This document shows, piece by piece, positions 55,083 to 63,739 of a stretch of DNA of 64,000 nucleotides. Within the stretch, counting starts at the first letter, position 1. Every line of letters begins with the position of its first letter. Source of the DNA: WHTK01 sp965197795 (GTDB taxonomy: Bacteria > Chloroflexota > Dehalococcoidia > DSTF01 > WHTK01); NCBI GenBank assembly GCA_965197795.1, contig OZ240228.1, positions 2,232,001 through 2,296,000 on the forward strand, read 5' to 3'. The notes beneath the pieces were generated by a model, which saw nothing but the letters and a program-made list of their open reading frames with translations, ran no database searches and was not told where the DNA came from. Position numbers and translations under genes: made by a program.

Positions 55083-55439
55083 TTACTCGCTGATCAGCTC
55101 CAGGATCACCTGGGGCGCGCCGTCACCGAGGCGAGGCCCCAGCTTGACGATGCGGGTGTATCCGCCGGGGCGATCGGCGTAGCGTTCCGACAGCTCATCG
55201 AACAGCTTGGTCACCACGTCCTTGTCGTACACGTACGCCAGCGCTTGCCGCCGGGCGGCAAGCGTGCCGTCTTTGCCGAGCGTGATCATCTTCTCAGCCT
55301 GCGGGCGGATCGCCTTGGCCTTGGCCTCTGTCGTCTTGATCTGCTCGTTACGCAGGAGGTCCGTGACCAGATTGCGGAACATCGCCAGGCGATGCGCCGT
55401 CGGCCGGTCGAACCGTCTGCTTAGTACCTTGTGCCTCAA
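55083..55439 (-). CDS. rplQ: 50S ribosomal protein L17
   Basis: 118 residues: MRHKVLSRRFDRPTAHRLAM, FRNLVTDLLRNEQIKTTEAK, AKAIRPQAEKMITLGKDGTL and YTRIVKLGPRLGDGAPQVIL are standard. The start overlaps the rpoA stop by 4 bases. Confidence 0.97.
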   Translation of the reverse strand: MRHKVLSRRFDRPTAHRLAMFRNLVTDLLRNEQIKTTEAKAKAIRPQAEKMITLGKDGTLAARRQALAYVYDKDVVTKLFDELSERYADRPGGYTRIVKLGPRLGDGAPQVILELISE

Positions 55440-56569
55440 TTGTCGTCCTCATCGTCTTCCGGCAGGACGTCCTGTCTCTCTTTCAGAGCCTCCAACAGGG
55501 CCTTGGCGACGGGGCCAAGTTCCTCGTCGGTGTCCGCTTCGGCAGCCAGCGTCCGCATCGGGGCACTGCCTTCGCCTTCGCTGCCGCCGCCAGCGCCACC
55601 GAAGGCGTTGTTCATCTCCTCTTCGGACAGGAAGTTCATGCTGACTAGCTTCTCGCGAAGCTCATCGTAGGACTTGCGCCCGAAGTTACGCAGCGCCAGC
55701 AGTTCGTCCTCGTTCTTCTCCAGCACGGCGCCGACCGTCATCAAGCCGCTTCGCTTGAGGCAGTTATAGGCGCGCACCGATAGATTCAGATCCTCGATCG
55801 GCGTGTTGTAGCGGTCGGGGGCCAGCGCGGACCCCGATCCCAGGCCTCGGCCGACCAGCGTCGGTTCCGGACGGCCCATCCGTGCGAAGATCGTGAACTG
55901 ATCGCCCAGGACTTCGGCTGCTTGGCTGACCGCGTCGCTGGCTTGAATCGTGCCGTCTGTCCAGATCTCAAGCACAAGCCGGTCGAAGTTCGTCACCTGG
56001 CCGACGCGTGTGTGTTCGACGCGATAGTTGACTCTTCGCACCGGCGAGAAGATGGCGTCAACCGGGATCACGCCGATCGGCAAGCCTTCGCTGGTACCCG
56101 CCGGCATATAGCCACGTCCCTGCTCCACCGTAAACTCGACAGAGAGCTTGGCTCGGGCGCCTTCCAGGGTCGCCAGATGCAGTTCCGGGTTGACGATCTC
56201 GTAGTCGGCCGTCTGCTCGATCTGCCCTGCCGTAACCACGCCATCGCCCGAGGCCTCGAGATAAATTTTGCCGGGCCGGTCCGTGAGTGACCGGATGCGA
56301 ATGTCCTTCACGTTGAGCAAGAATTCGACCACGTCCTCCTTGACATGGGGAACCGTTGTGAATTCGTGCTCGACTCCCTCGATGCGGACCGCCGTTATCG
56401 CGGTGCCGGGGAGCGCGCTCAGCAGCGTGCGGCGAAGCGCGTTACCGATCGTCACGCCAAAGCCGGCCTCGAGCGGTTCGGCTACGATCCGGCCGAATGT
56501 CTCCTCGGACTCTTCTTCTTCGAGGTTGAGCTGAGGTCGCTCTTCATCTTCGTAAGCAACCATCGTCAC
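55436..56569 (-). CDS. rpoA: DNA-directed RNA polymerase subunit alpha
   Basis: N-terminal dimer domain (GFGVTIGNALRRTLLSALPG, EHEFTTVPHVKEDVVEFLLN) and C-terminal domain (IEDLNLSVRAYNCLKRSGLM, LLALRNFGRKSYDELREKLV), then an acidic tail of about 65 residues, longer than usual, ending EDDEDDN. The GTG at 56569 is 8 bases after AGGAGG and is preferred; ATG 56563 and GTG 56578 are in frame. Placed after rpsD, as usual. Confidence 0.96.
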   Translation of the reverse strand: MTMVAYEDEERPQLNLEEEESEETFGRIVAEPLEAGFGVTIGNALRRTLLSALPGTAITAVRIEGVEHEFTTVPHVKEDVVEFLLNVKDIRIRSLTDRPGKIYLEASGDGVVTAGQIEQTADYEIVNPELHLATLEGARAKLSVEFTVEQGRGYMPAGTSEGLPIGVIPVDAIFSPVRRVNYRVEHTRVGQVTNFDRLVLEIWTDGTIQASDAVSQAAEVLGDQFTIFARMGRPEPTLVGRGLGSGSALAPDRYNTPIEDLNLSVRAYNCLKRSGLMTVGAVLEKNEDELLALRNFGRKSYDELREKLVSMNFLSEEEMNNAFGGAGGGSEGEGSAPMRTLAAEADTDEELGPVAKALLEALKERQDVLPEDDEDDN

Positions 56570-56670
56570 CAAAAGCACCTCCTACGGCAGGAAATCGGTC
56601 CTTCCCTGAAGGTCCGGCGGGCGTCGACCTGCCTGTCTCGTCCCGACTTGCTGCGGCGAGACCTAAGTGT

Positions 56671-57297
56671 TTAGCGCGAGTAGTACTCGACAATCACGTT
56701 GGGGTCGAAGAACGCCTCAGCGCCCTCCAACGTTGGCTCTGCGATGACCCGCCCGCGCATCGCCGCCATGTCGAGGCTCAGCCACGATGGCTGCTCCTTC
56801 GAGCGCAGCGTCTCTTGCACGACCTTGGCGTACTCCGTCTTGGCGCCCCGCGTCGAAAAGCCGACCGTATCGCCCACCTTGATCTGAGCTGAGGGGATGT
56901 CGGTCTTGCGGTCGTTCAGGCTGATGTGACCGTGTCGGACGACCTGACGTGCCTGCTTGCGCGAGTCGGCAAAGCCAAGGCGGTACACCACGTTGTCCAG
57001 GCGTGATTCCAGCGTGCGGATCAGGATGTCGCCCGTGACGCCGGTCTTGCGCAGCGCCTCGTTGTAATAGCCGCGAAACTGGCGCTCCAGAAGTCCGTAG
57101 GCGACGCGCGCCCGCTGCTTCTCGCGCAGCTGGAGGCCGCGGTCGGATACCTTGCGACGTCGCTGGCTTCCGCCGCCGGGCGGTGTCGGTCGCTTGGTAA
57201 TCGCGCACTTCGGACCGAAACAGCGGTCGCCCTTCAAGTAGAGCTTCTCGCCATAGCGCCGGCAGAGTCGACAGACTGCACCTGTGTAACGAGCCAT
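56671..57297 (-). CDS. rpsD: 30S ribosomal protein S4
   Basis: 208 residues with the zinc-binding N-terminus (CRLCRRYGEKLYLKGDRCFG, PKC: four-Cys type) and the S4 RNA-binding domain (RLDNVVYRLGFADSRKQARQ, VRHGHISLNDRKTDIPSAQI). Primary binder of 16S rRNA. Confidence 0.97.
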   Translation of the reverse strand: MARYTGAVCRLCRRYGEKLYLKGDRCFGPKCAITKRPTPPGGGSQRRRKVSDRGLQLREKQRARVAYGLLERQFRGYYNEALRKTGVTGDILIRTLESRLDNVVYRLGFADSRKQARQVVRHGHISLNDRKTDIPSAQIKVGDTVGFSTRGAKTEYAKVVQETLRSKEQPSWLSLDMAAMRGRVIAEPTLEGAEAFFDPNVIVEYYSR

Positions 57298-57312
57298 GCT
57301 TTGTCCTTATCT

Positions 57313-57705
57313 CTAGACGCGGCGCCGCTTGGGGGCGCGGCAGCCGTTGTGCGGTATCGGGGTTATGTCACGGATGCTGGTCACGTTGAGGCCGACGGCC
57401 TGCAGGGCGCGAATCGCGGCTTCGCGGCCGCTGCCCGGTCCCTTGACCATCACCTCCACCTGACGCAAGCCATGCTCCATGGCGCGTCGCGCGGCGCCTT
57501 CCGCGGCCAGCTGAGCGGCGAACGGGGTGCTCTTTCGCGAGCCCTTGAAGTTCGCCGTGCCGGCGCTGCCCCCGCTCAACACGTTCCCGTTCGGGTCGGT
57601 CAGCGTGATGATCGTGTTGTTGAAGGTCGATTTGATGAACACCTTCCCGCGCGGGACAGACTTGCGTTCCCGGCGGCGCGTCCGCTGACCTCGCCTCTGA
57701 ACCAT
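57313..57705 (-). CDS. rpsK: 30S ribosomal protein S11
   Basis: 130 residues: GKVFIKSTFNNTIITLTDPN, AAQLAAEGAARRAMEHGLRQ, VEVMVKGPGSGREAAIRALQ and the end ITPIPHNGCRAPKRRRV are standard. In operon order rpsM-rpsK-rpsD. Confidence 0.97.
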   Translation of the reverse strand: MVQRRGQRTRRRERKSVPRGKVFIKSTFNNTIITLTDPNGNVLSGGSAGTANFKGSRKSTPFAAQLAAEGAARRAMEHGLRQVEVMVKGPGSGREAAIRALQAVGLNVTSIRDITPIPHNGCRAPKRRRV

Positions 57706-57721
57706 GCTTTAGTTTCCTTTG

Positions 57722-58105
57722 CTACTTCTTCGCCGCAGTCTTGCGCTTGCCGGCGACGGTGCGGCGTACACCGCGCTTGGTTCGCGCATTCGTCTTGGTT
57801 CGCTGTCCGCGTACCGGCAGCCCTCGGCGGTGGCGAATGCCCCGGTAGCAATTGATTTCGATCAGCCGCTGGATGTTCTGTCGCGTTTCACGTCGAAGAT
57901 CACCCTCGATCATGAACTCCTTCTCCAGCACCTCGCGTACGCGGGAAAGCTCCGCGTCCGTCAGGTCCCGCGTCTTCGTCGCCGGAGCGATGCCCGTGGA
58001 CTCACAGATCTTCGAGGCGCTCGTCGCGCCAATGCCGTAGATATAGCGCAGCGAAATGTCGACGCGCTTCTCATTCGGAATGTCGACGCCCGCGATACGT
58101 GCCAT
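57722..58105 (-). CDS. rpsM: 30S ribosomal protein S13
   Basis: 127 residues: MARIAGVDIPNEKRVDISLR, YIYGIGATSASKICESTGIA, YRGIRHRRGLPVRGQRTKTN and the basic tail. Starts 15 bases after rpmJ. Confidence 0.97.
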   Translation of the reverse strand: MARIAGVDIPNEKRVDISLRYIYGIGATSASKICESTGIAPATKTRDLTDAELSRVREVLEKEFMIEGDLRRETRQNIQRLIEINCYRGIRHRRGLPVRGQRTKTNARTKRGVRRTVAGKRKTAAKK

Positions 58106-58120
58106 CCTGCTTTTCTCCTA

Positions 58121-58234
58121 CTAGCCCTGGCGCTGCTTGTGGCGCTTGTTCTCGCAGATCACGCGGACCACGCCGCGGCGGCGGATTACCTTGCACTTCT
58201 CACAGCGCAGTTTGACTGAGGCTTTTACCTTCAT
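58121..58234 (-). CDS. rpmJ: 50S ribosomal protein L36
   Basis: 37 residues: MKVKASVKLRCEKCKVIRRR then GVVRVICENKRHKQRQG. It is the zinc-ribbon form, with Cys11, Cys14, Cys27 and His32. Lies between infA and rpsM, the usual order. Confidence 0.96.
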   Translation of the reverse strand: MKVKASVKLRCEKCKVIRRRGVVRVICENKRHKQRQG

Positions 58235-58255
58235 TCTTGCATTCCTCTGAGCGGC

Positions 58256-58474
58256 CTAGCGAAGGCGGTACGTGATCCGGCCCCGGGTCAGGTCATACGG
58301 AGACAGCTCCACCAAGACCCGGTCGCCAGGCGTAATGCGGATGTAGTTGATCCGCATCTTTCCGGAGAGGTGCGCCAGAACCCTGTGCCCGTTTGCCAGC
58401 TCTACGCCGAACATGGCATTCGGAAGTGGATCCTTCACCACCCCTTCAACTTCGATTGATTCCTTCTTTGGCAT
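58256..58474 (-). CDS. infA: Translation initiation factor IF-1
   Basis: 72 residues, full length OB fold: MPKKESIEVEGVVKDPLPNA, MFGVELANGHRVLAHLSGKM, RINYIRITPGDRVLVELSPY, DLTRGRITYRLR. Its ribosome site (GGAAGG) lies inside an 11-bp palindrome that ends one base before ATG. A promoter-like pair lies about 60 bases upstream, in the only longer gap (123 bases) of this operon. Confidence 0.97.
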   Translation of the reverse strand: MPKKESIEVEGVVKDPLPNAMFGVELANGHRVLAHLSGKMRINYIRITPGDRVLVELSPYDLTRGRITYRLR

Positions 58475-58475
58475 G

Positions 58476-58499
58476 TTGATCCTTCCTGGGAAGGATCAA
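58476..58499 (-). promoter_or_regulatory. Perfect palindrome covering the infA ribosome-binding site
   Basis: TTGATCCTTCC-TG-GGAAGGATCAA on the plus strand; in the mRNA the GGAAGG is the likely Shine-Dalgarno and pairs with CCUUCC just upstream. The hairpin would block initiation when folded. Also possible as a dimeric protein binding site. Confidence 0.6.
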
Positions 58500-58535
58500 A
58501 CGGCTCCTTTCAGACACCTATAGAAGTTTTATTCT

Positions 58536-58566
58536 ATTGTACCTTCCTACTATCGGGTTCAGGCAA
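58536..58566 (-). promoter_or_regulatory. Possible internal promoter before infA
   Basis: Minus strand TTGCCT, 19 bases, TACAAT. The spacing is long and the -35 is poor, so the call is tentative, but an AT-rich stretch in a GC-rich operon supports it. Confidence 0.4.
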
Positions 58567-58597
58567 GCCCTCTGCCCAGAAAAAAACGCGGACGCAG

Positions 58598-59350
58598 CTA
58601 TGGAAGCGTTAGAACCTCCGCCTCCCCGTCTGTAATCGCAATCGTGTGCTCAAAGTGGGCGCACAAGCTATCGTCCAGCGTGCTTATGGTCCAGCCGTCA
58701 TCGTGCTTCTTCGTGTGCCAGTCGCCGACGGTCACCATTGGCTCCAGCGCCAGCACCATCCCCTTGCGCAGGATCGGGCCCCGATCCGCCGGCCCGAAGT
58801 TCGGTACCTGTGGCTCCTCGTGCATCTCGCGCCCGACTCCGTGCCCGACGAACTCGCGCACCACGCCGAAGCCCTGGCTCTCGATGTATTCACCGATCGT
58901 GTTCGAAACAACGCCCAGCCGTAGCCCGGCGCGCGCCGCGCGAATCCCCCGCCACAGCGATTCCTCCGTCACTTCGAGCAACCGCTGTGCTTCCTCGCTG
59001 ATCTCGCCAACACCGAACGTCAGCGCGCTGTCCCCCACGAAGCCCTTGTAAGTCGCGCCCAGGTCGATGCTTACGATGTCGCCTGCCTGGATAACGCGCT
59101 TGCCGGGGATTCCGTGAACCAATTCTTCGTTGACCGAAACGCAGACCGTCGCCGGGTACGGCGGCTCGGCGTAGCCGAGAAACGTCGGGATAACGCCGCG
59201 TTTGGCATACTCCTTGCGCACCAGCTTGTCCAGCTCCCTGGCTACGATGCCTGGCTTCACGGCGTCCCTGAGGATCTGCAGCGTCTGGCCGACGACTCTG
59301 CCGGCTTCGCGCATGACCTTCACTTCTTCGTCGGACTTGATCGTGATCAC
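58598..59350 (-). CDS. map: Type I methionine aminopeptidase
   Basis: 250 residues. VCVSVNEELVHGIPGKRVIQ with the first catalytic His, metal Asps in IVSIDLGATYKGFVGDSALT, VGHGVGREMHEEPQVPNFGP (His ligand) and MVLALEPMVTV (Glu), and the final metal Glu in FEHTIAITDGEAEVL. It removes the initiator Met. Overlaps adk by 4 bases (ATGA). Confidence 0.96.
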   Translation of the reverse strand: MITIKSDEEVKVMREAGRVVGQTLQILRDAVKPGIVARELDKLVRKEYAKRGVIPTFLGYAEPPYPATVCVSVNEELVHGIPGKRVIQAGDIVSIDLGATYKGFVGDSALTFGVGEISEEAQRLLEVTEESLWRGIRAARAGLRLGVVSNTIGEYIESQGFGVVREFVGHGVGREMHEEPQVPNFGPADRGPILRKGMVLALEPMVTVGDWHTKKHDDGWTISTLDDSLCAHFEHTIAITDGEAEVLTLP

Positions 59351-59982
59351 GCCTTGACTCCATCCAGCGCCTGAGCGAGGTCAAGCGTCACGCGTTCCAC
59401 GGACTGCATACCGTCCACCTCGCGCAGCTTACCCGCCGCACGATAGTGCGTCAGCATCTCTGCGGGCGGCTTCATCGTCTCCAGACGCGTCTTCACCTTG
59501 TCCGGTTTATCGTCTTCGCGCTGGTACAGCTGATCGCTGCCACAATTCGGGCATTTCTCCAGTTGAATGTTCGTGATGCTACCGCAGTTGCGGCACAGCC
59601 AGCGGCTGCTCAGCCGTCTAATGAGCTCTTCATCCGACACTGTCAGGTTCACCACGGCGTCGACGGCCTTTCCGGCACGCTCCAGCGCCTCGTCCAGCGC
59701 CACGGCCTGAGGCAGCGTGCGCGGGAAGCCGTCCAGGATCAGTCCCGCTTCGACGTCCGGACTCTCGATGTGTGCCGACAGCATCTCGATCAGGAGGTCG
59801 TCGGGCACCAGCTGTCCGGCGTCCATATATGGCTTCGCCTTGTTACCCAGCGTCGTTGCCTGCGCCACGTTCTCCCTCAGCATTTCGCCGGTGGAGAGGT
59901 GCAGCCAACCGCGCTGCTCCGTCAGCAGTTTCGCCTGCGTCCCTTTGCCGGTCCCCGGCCCACCGAGCAAGATCAGGATCAT
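59347..59982 (-). CDS. adk: Adenylate kinase (zinc-type LID)
   Basis: 211 residues. P-loop GGPGTGKGTQAKLL, NMP domain HLSTGEMLRENVAQ, ILDGFPRTLPQA, and a LID with four Cys (WLCRNCG, EKCPNCGS), the structural-zinc type. Regenerates ADP from AMP and ATP. In the spc operon between secY and map. Confidence 0.95.
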   Translation of the reverse strand: MILILLGGPGTGKGTQAKLLTEQRGWLHLSTGEMLRENVAQATTLGNKAKPYMDAGQLVPDDLLIEMLSAHIESPDVEAGLILDGFPRTLPQAVALDEALERAGKAVDAVVNLTVSDEELIRRLSSRWLCRNCGSITNIQLEKCPNCGSDQLYQREDDKPDKVKTRLETMKPPAEMLTHYRAAGKLREVDGMQSVERVTLDLAQALDGVKA

Positions 59983-60061
59983 TCATCATCCTCTCGAGTC
60001 AGCGAAGTGCCGCCTGCTTCTTCGGCTGGCGACTCAAAATGCCAGCCGTCCGTCGATCCGA

Positions 60062-61411
60062 TCACCGGATGAAGCCCGAGTAGTTGCGCATCATTAGCTG
60101 TGCTTCCAGCTGCTTCATCGTATCGAGCACCACGCCGACCACGATCAACAAGCCCGTACCCGTAATCGTCAACGCTTGAACGTTGGTAAGGGCGGTTACG
60201 AAAAACGGCATTATGGCGATGATGCCGAGGAAGATCGCCCCCGCCGCGGTGATTCGGACCAGCACGCGCGTGATGTAGTCGTTGGTCGGCTTGCCGGGCC
60301 GAATGCCGGGCACGAAGCCGCCTTGCTTCTGCAAGTTCTCCGCCAGGTTCTGCTGCGCGTACGTGACCAGCGTGTAGAAATACGTGAACATCACGACGAA
60401 GAGGAACACAACCAGGTAATACGGCAGGTTCTGCTGCCCGAAGACGTCGGTCAGGATGTTACCTACGTCGTTGCCGAATCCGCCGCTCCCGGTCGCCAGG
60501 GTCTCGCCCATGAACGACGGCACCAGCATGATCGAGTACGCGAAGATAATCGGGATCATGCCCGCAGAAAGGATGCGCAGCGGGATGTGCGATGAGCCTT
60601 GCTGGCGGTACTGGCGACCGCCGCGGAACTGCGTCCGTGAGTACTGCACCGGAATTCGCCGCTGCGCTTCCTGCATGAAAACGATCGAGGAAACCGCGAC
60701 CAGCACGATGATCACGAGCAGCAGAATGCCGAAGAACGACACGCTGGAGTCGAAAATCGTCGGCACTAGTGTCGGGATGCCCGCGACGATGCCTGCGAAG
60801 ATGATCAGCGAAATGCCGTTGCCGATGCCCTTCTCCGTGATCAGCTCTCCGAGCCAGACCAGGAACATCGTGCCCGCCGCCAGCGAGATCACGGCGGCGA
60901 GAGTCGGCAGTGCTTCCGCACCGCTGAAGCCGATGCCGCTCACCGCGCCGACCTGCTGCAGGATCAGCAGCTGGCTGTAGCCCTGGACAATCGCCAGCGG
61001 CACCGCCAACCAGTGGGTATAGAGCTGTATCCGATTGCGCCCCGCCTCGCCCTCCCGTGAGATGGCCTGCAGCCGCGGCACCATCGGCGTCATGATGTTC
61101 ATGATAATCGAGGCTGTGATGTACGGGTAAACGCCGAGCGCCGCGACGCTGAGCTGGCGCAACGCGCCGCCGCTGAAGATATTCAGCGTGCCCAGGAAGG
61201 CCGCCGTGCTCGAGTCCGACTCGAATGCCTCGTCAAGCAGGGCCGGGTTGACGCCTGGAATCGGGATGTGCGCGACAAAGCGGAAGACCACCAGCATCGC
61301 GAACACGAAGAGCAGCTTCGCCCGCACGTCCTCCTGGTTCCACGAATCGATCATCGCCTGCAGCAGGCGTGGTCTGGACGGCTGTTGGGTTCGTCCGCTC
61401 GCGAGAGCCAT
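60062..61411 (-). CDS. secY: Preprotein translocase subunit SecY
   Basis: 449 residues, ten membrane helices. Recognisable: LFVFAMLVVFRFVAHIPIPG, the plug region NIFSGGALRQLSVAALGVYP, YITASIIMNIMT, and the cytoplasmic loop RRIPVQYSRTQF plus FVPGIRPGKPTNDYI. It forms the secretion pore. Translation may begin at the second Met (residue 20). Confidence 0.96.
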   Translation of the reverse strand: MALASGRTQQPSRPRLLQAMIDSWNQEDVRAKLLFVFAMLVVFRFVAHIPIPGVNPALLDEAFESDSSTAAFLGTLNIFSGGALRQLSVAALGVYPYITASIIMNIMTPMVPRLQAISREGEAGRNRIQLYTHWLAVPLAIVQGYSQLLILQQVGAVSGIGFSGAEALPTLAAVISLAAGTMFLVWLGELITEKGIGNGISLIIFAGIVAGIPTLVPTIFDSSVSFFGILLLVIIVLVAVSSIVFMQEAQRRIPVQYSRTQFRGGRQYRQQGSSHIPLRILSAGMIPIIFAYSIMLVPSFMGETLATGSGGFGNDVGNILTDVFGQQNLPYYLVVFLFVVMFTYFYTLVTYAQQNLAENLQKQGGFVPGIRPGKPTNDYITRVLVRITAAGAIFLGIIAIMPFFVTALTNVQALTITGTGLLIVVGVVLDTMKQLEAQLMMRNYSGFIR

Positions 61412-61413
61412 GT

Positions 61414-62112
61414 TTAAACCTCCGGCTCGCCCTCGCCGTCTTCTTCGCTACTATCGCTCTCAGCTACAGGTTCAGCCTTGGCACGCGGTGCGCGTGCGCG
61501 TCTAGCCGGCTTCGCCTTTGCTTCTGCTTCGGCGGCGGGTGCTTCAGCAGACGCTTCCGCTGCCGGAGCTTCAGCAACCGGCTGGTCTGCGGCGGGCGTC
61601 CCATTGTCCTCATCGTCCTCACGCGGCCTAGACTGGTCGCCCGAGTAACGCGTCTTCTTCTCTTTCGCCGGCACCAACATCGTCGCGGTACCGCCGGCGG
61701 CCTCGATCTTCGTCTTCGCGCCGGCCGATATCTTCTCGACTTCGACGTTCAGCGCCATGCTAATCTCACCATCGCCGAGGATCTTCACCGGCCTTCGCGC
61801 CGACTTGACGATGCCCGCAGTTCGCAAACTCTCGCTGGTCACGTTGCCCGCGGGCAGTTTGGCCAGGTCTCCAACGTTGATCGCCTCGTACTCGATGCGG
61901 AATCGATTGTTAAAGCCGCGCTTGCGCGATAGCGAACGCACCAGCGGGTTCTGACCGCCCTCGAAACCGATGCGCAGGTCGGGACCGGAGCGTGACTTCT
62001 GGCCTTTGAGGCCACGCGTCGAGTACGTACCGTGCCCGCTGGCGTTGCCACGCCCGATCCGCTTTTTCTTGTGTATGGAACCTGGTACAGGAGACAGTTC
62101 GTTCGGCCGCAC
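61414..62112 (-). CDS. rplO: 50S ribosomal protein L15 with long acidic/Ala-rich C-terminal extension
   Basis: The first 150 residues are ordinary L15 (LSPVPGSIHKKKRIGRGNAS, GHGTYSTRGLKGQKSRSG, FEGGQNPLVRSLSRKRGF). About 80 more residues follow, rich in Ala, Glu, Pro and Lys (EAPAAEASAEAPAAEAEAKA, then an Arg/Ala patch and SDSSEEDGEGEPEV). Usual length is about 147, so the extension is an addition. It stops two bases before secY. Confidence 0.93.
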   Translation of the reverse strand: MRPNELSPVPGSIHKKKRIGRGNASGHGTYSTRGLKGQKSRSGPDLRIGFEGGQNPLVRSLSRKRGFNNRFRIEYEAINVGDLAKLPAGNVTSESLRTAGIVKSARRPVKILGDGEISMALNVEVEKISAGAKTKIEAAGGTATMLVPAKEKKTRYSGDQSRPREDDEDNGTPAADQPVAEAPAAEASAEAPAAEAEAKAKPARRARAPRAKAEPVAESDSSEEDGEGEPEV

Positions 62113-62297
62113 TACGCCTCCTCCTCTTCCACATCAACCAGGTGGCGGACCGTCAGAATCATGCCGCGATTCGATCGCGTGTCTTCCACCGTAACACTCT
62201 GGCGCACGCGGCGCAGTCCCAGGGACTTGACCGTCAACTGCTGATTCCTCTTCTGGCTGATCGGGCTCTTCTTCAAGGTAATTTTGAGCTTCGCCAT
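62112..62297 (-). CDS. rpmD: 50S ribosomal protein L30
   Basis: 61 residues: MAKLKITLKKSPISQKRNQQ, TVKSLGLRRVRQSVTVEDTR, GMILTVRHLVDVEEEE. Overlaps rplO by one base. Confidence 0.94.
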   Translation of the reverse strand: MAKLKITLKKSPISQKRNQQLTVKSLGLRRVRQSVTVEDTRSNRGMILTVRHLVDVEEEEA

Positions 62298-62299
62298 CT

Positions 62300-62812
62300 C
62301 TAGCCCCTGTCGGCAACCGCGGCCAGGCGTCGCTCGCGCTCCTGCTTCGGGTCGCGCAGTGCCATCAGGCCGTTGATCGTTGCCTGCACCACGTTCATCA
62401 CGTTGGAGCTGCCCAGCGACTTCGCCAGCACGTCCTTGACTCCGGCCATTTCCAGCACAGCGCGAACGCCACCGCCGGCGATCAGGCCCGTCCCGGGCGC
62501 CGCGGGCTTCATCAGTATCTCGGCCGCCTTGAACTTGATGTTCATCGTGTGGGGCAATGTCGCCGTCTCCGTCATCAGCACCTTGATCAGGTTCTTACGC
62601 GCGATGTTGGCGCCCTTGCGAATCGCATCCGGTACTTCGTTCGCTTTACCCATGCCGGCGCCAACGTGACCCAGGCGGTCGCCCACCACAACGACCGCGG
62701 TGAAGCTGAAGCGGCGTCCGCCCTTCACCACCTTCGCGACGCGGTTGATGTAGACGACCTTCTCCTGGAGCTCGAGGCCGGAGGTGTCGATTCGATCTGC
62801 AGCCATTACCAT
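62300..62812 (-). CDS. rpsE: 30S ribosomal protein S5
   Basis: 170 residues: ELQEKVVYINRVAKVVKGGR, RFSFTAVVVVGDRLGHVGAG, GKANEVPDAIRKGANIARKN and LIAGGGVRAVLEMAGVKDVL are intact. The start may be Met1 or Met3. Confidence 0.97.
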   Translation of the reverse strand: MVMAADRIDTSGLELQEKVVYINRVAKVVKGGRRFSFTAVVVVGDRLGHVGAGMGKANEVPDAIRKGANIARKNLIKVLMTETATLPHTMNIKFKAAEILMKPAAPGTGLIAGGGVRAVLEMAGVKDVLAKSLGSSNVMNVVQATINGLMALRDPKQERERRLAAVADRG

Positions 62813-62825
62813 TCGGATTTCCTCA

Positions 62826-63194
62826 TTAGAAGCTTAGACCGCCGGCCCGTGCCGCTTCCGCCAGCGCCTTGATGCGGCCGTGGAAGGGATAGCCGCCGCG
62901 GTCGAAAACCACCTGGCTGACGCCCTTCTGCTTGGCGCGCTCCGCCACCAGACTGCCGACCAGCGTCGCCACATCCGACTTCTTCTTGCCGCTCGATTGG
63001 GACGCGACGTCTTTCTCGAGGTCCGATGCCGCGACTATCGTCACCCGCGCCGCGTCGTCGATCACCTGCGCGTAGATATGCGACAGGCTGCGGAAAACGC
63101 AGAGTCGCGGCTTCGCGGCTGTCCCCTCGACACGGCGCCGGACGCGTGCGTGACGCCGGATTCGCGCCGCGCGAGTGGTTGCGCTCTTCTTCAT
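62826..63194 (-). CDS. rplR: 50S ribosomal protein L18
   Basis: 122 residues: RIRRHARVRRRVEGTAAKPR, LCVFRSLSHIYAQVIDDAAR and the end VVFDRGGYPFHGRIKALAEA. Binds 5S rRNA. Thirteen bases before rpsE. Confidence 0.96.
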   Translation of the reverse strand: MKKSATTRAARIRRHARVRRRVEGTAAKPRLCVFRSLSHIYAQVIDDAARVTIVAASDLEKDVASQSSGKKKSDVATLVGSLVAERAKQKGVSQVVFDRGGYPFHGRIKALAEAARAGGLSF

Positions 63195-63196
63195 TC

Positions 63197-63736
63197 CTAG
63201 CGGCCCTTGCCTGACTTGCCCGCCTTGCGACGGACATACTCACCTTGATACCGGATGCCCTTGCCCAGGTACGGCTCCGGCGGACGTCGCTTGCGAATAT
63301 CGGCGGCGATCCGGCCAACGAGCTCTCGGTCGAAACCCGAGATCGTCACACGCGGCCCTTCCACCGTGAAGGAGATACCCTCCGGAGCCGCAACTTCTAC
63401 CGGGTGTGAGAATCCCAGCGCCAGCACCAGGGTTGATCCCTGCATCTGCGCGCGGTAACCGACTCCCACCAGCTCCAGTGTCTTACTGAAGCCGTCCGAG
63501 ACGCCAACCACCATGTTCGAGAGCAGCGCACGGGTCAGGCCGTGCATCGCCCGCTCGCGCGGCTGGTCGTTGGGTCGCGTCACCAGTAGTTGGGCGTCTT
63601 CCAGGTGCAGCCTCACTTCTGGCACTACTTCGCGCTCCAGACTGCCCTTGGGGCCCGTGACGCGGATGTGACGGCCGTCGATTTCGACTTTCACCGATGA
63701 TGGTACCGGGATCGGCGCTCTACCTACTCGTGACAT
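63197..63736 (-). CDS. rplF: 50S ribosomal protein L6
   Basis: 179 residues: MSRVGRAPIPVPSSVKVEID, VTGPKGSLEREV, GLTRALLSNMVVGVSDGFSK, LELVGVGYRAQMQGSTLVLA and PEPYLGKGIRYQGEYVRRKA are standard. Confidence 0.97.
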   Translation of the reverse strand: MSRVGRAPIPVPSSVKVEIDGRHIRVTGPKGSLEREVVPEVRLHLEDAQLLVTRPNDQPRERAMHGLTRALLSNMVVGVSDGFSKTLELVGVGYRAQMQGSTLVLALGFSHPVEVAAPEGISFTVEGPRVTISGFDRELVGRIAADIRKRRPPEPYLGKGIRYQGEYVRRKAGKSGKGR

Positions 63737-63739
63737 GGC

